Assembly (NCBI GenBank): GCA_016932575.1
Contig: JAFGCO010000055.1
Location: 186,001-250,000, forward strand
Direction of reading: 5' to 3'
DNA length: 64,000 nucleotides
Origin: a bacterium
Lineage (GTDB): Bacteria > Zhuqueibacterota > QNDG01 > JAFGCO01
The notes beneath the pieces were generated by a model. It had not been told where the DNA came from. It made no database searches and saw only the letters and a program-made list of their open reading frames with translations. Positions within the stretch are counted from its first letter, which is position 1. The number at the start of each line of letters is the position of its first letter. Shown piece by piece: positions 63,130 to 64,000 of the stretch. The position numbers and the translations under genes are program-made.

Positions 63130-64000
63130 ATGAAGGAGGCCAGACTTTATCAGTCTCTAGGGGATCAAAAGGTTCAATGCAGGACATGTGCCCATTATTG
63201 CGTGCTAAGTCCGGGAAAGTGTGGGGTTTGCGGAGTCCGGCAGAATCTTGACGGAAAATTGTACAGTTTGGTATATGGCAAGGCCATTGCTCTCCATGTG
63301 GATCCTATCGAAAAAAAACCTTTGTTTCATGTATTTCCGGGAGCACTGGCACTTTCCATTGCAACGGTCGGCTGTAATATGCGGTGTGACCATTGCCAGA
63401 ATGCGGATATTTCACAAATGCCCAGGGATAGCGGCGAAATTCAGGGAAGGGAAGTCTCTCCTGAAGAGGTTGTGAATCAGGCAGTGCAGGCACATTGTGA
63501 CATCATTGCCTATACCTATACGGAACCAACGATTTATTTGGATTATGCATTTGATATTTCGGTGCTTGCCCATGAAAAAAATATTCTGAATGTGTTTGTG
63601 ACCAATGGATATCTTTCCAAAGAGAGCCTTGCTGCTGTTGCTCCCTATCTTTCGGCAGCGAATGTCGATTTGAAAATGTATCGTGATGATATGTATAAAA
63701 AAGTGTGTGGCGCCCGGTTATCGCCGGTTCTTGAGACCATTGAGCGGATGCGCAGCCTGGATATCTGGGTGGAAGTGACCACGTTGCTTATTCCAGGATT
63801 AAATGATTCCCGTGATGAGTTGAAACAGATTGCCTCCTTTATTATCAATCTGGATCCGGGCATACCATGGCATATCAGCCGGTTTTATCCCACCTACCGA
63901 ATGATTGATCGGCCGCCCACCACGCCGGCGAGCGTACAAGAAGCACGGCAGATCGGATTGGACATGGGTTTGAAATATGTGTACACAGGCAACCTTCCAG
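63130..64000 (+). CDS. amrS: AmmeMemoRadiSam system radical SAM enzyme (3' truncated by window edge)
   Basis: Open from ATG 63130, with GGGGGAG just upstream, to the end of the window: 290 codons, no stop. The N-terminal zinc-like part has C-R-T-C-A-H-Y-C and C-G-V-C-G-V-R. The radical SAM cluster site is C-N-M-R-C-D-H-C, and later conserved parts include Y-T-Y-T-E-P-T-I and H-I-S-R-F-Y-P-T-Y. This is the AmrS/YjbW-like group that occurs with AmrA and AmrB (Memo) homologues in the AmmeMemoRadiSam system, whose biological role is not known. AmrA and AmrB would be expected beyond the right edge. It is related to pyruvate formate-lyase activating enzymes but is the longer AmrS type. Confidence 0.9.
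   Translation, partial: MKEARLYQSLGDQKVQCRTCAHYCVLSPGKCGVCGVRQNLDGKLYSLVYGKAIALHVDPIEKKPLFHVFPGALALSIATVGCNMRCDHCQNADISQMPRDSGEIQGREVSPEEVVNQAVQAHCDIIAYTYTEPTIYLDYAFDISVLAHEKNILNVFVTNGYLSKESLAAVAPYLSAANVDLKMYRDDMYKKVCGARLSPVLETIERMRSLDIWVEVTTLLIPGLNDSRDELKQIASFIINLDPGIPWHISRFYPTYRMIDRPPTTPASVQEARQIGLDMGLKYVYTGNLP

Overview
Gene content suggests a Gram-negative bacterium of the FCB superphylum outside classical Bacteroidota (Calditrichota/KSB1/Ignavibacteria-like lineages are my best guess). Supporting points are a long SecA with the N-terminal coiled insertion seen in Bacteroidota/Chlorobi SecA, secreted proteins with PD40, TPR, CHAT, lamin-tail and FlgD-like C-terminal domains, AsmA and MCE envelope-lipid proteins, and HPr kinase without a visible sugar PTS. 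The assignment is an inference; no 16S rRNA gene is present. Every gene I accept lies on the + strand. I see no insertion sequence, phage or CRISPR array.

Layout. 1-5149: end of a cation/proton antiporter, a PII-like small protein overlapping a UDP-sugar pyrophosphorylase, an AT-rich orphan membrane protein and an MscS channel. 5244-22255 is an envelope and secreted-protein block: an AsmA-like giant paired with a DUF1318 lipoprotein, a 2719-residue exported protein (PD40 propeller, TPR, degenerate CHAT, TPR, intact CHAT), an exported M3 metallopeptidase, YjbQ, a lamin-tail protein and an unlisted 53-residue membrane protein. 22256-22664 is an AT-rich intergenic region with two perfect DnaA boxes in a 17-bp direct repeat.

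22665-43878 is mainly core information processing: rpsU, yqeY, a MerR regulator with a stand-alone copy of its own C-terminal domain, cvpA, mutS2, dnaG, a CAT-anticodon tRNA, a zinc-ribbon coiled-coil protein, RNase HI, RNase P RNA (rnpB), recJ, ilvE, nusB, secA, topA, a xer recombinase, hpf, hprK and an MCE protein. 43957-58709 carries a small barrel-like protein and then a Wzx/Wzy-type polysaccharide locus (rmlB, nucleotide-sugar dehydrogenase, Wza-like exporter, Wzz-like protein, flippase, polymerase, three glycosyltransferases, initiating phosphotransferase, DegT aminotransferase). Its centre is strikingly AT-rich. 58793-64000 holds serS, a DtxR-feoA-feoB iron-uptake operon behind a dense TTAG/CTAA operator array, and the start of an AmmeMemoRadiSam-type radical SAM gene.

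The best candidates for something undescribed are (1) the exported tandem-CHAT giant, in which the first CHAT has lost both catalytic residues and the second keeps them, next to an exported metallopeptidase; (2) the two-gene module of a MerR regulator and a 61-residue protein equal to its C-terminal domain, behind a perfect 16-bp palindrome; and (3) the AsmA/DUF1318-lipoprotein pair, which resembles a condensed YdbH-YnbE-YdbL system.
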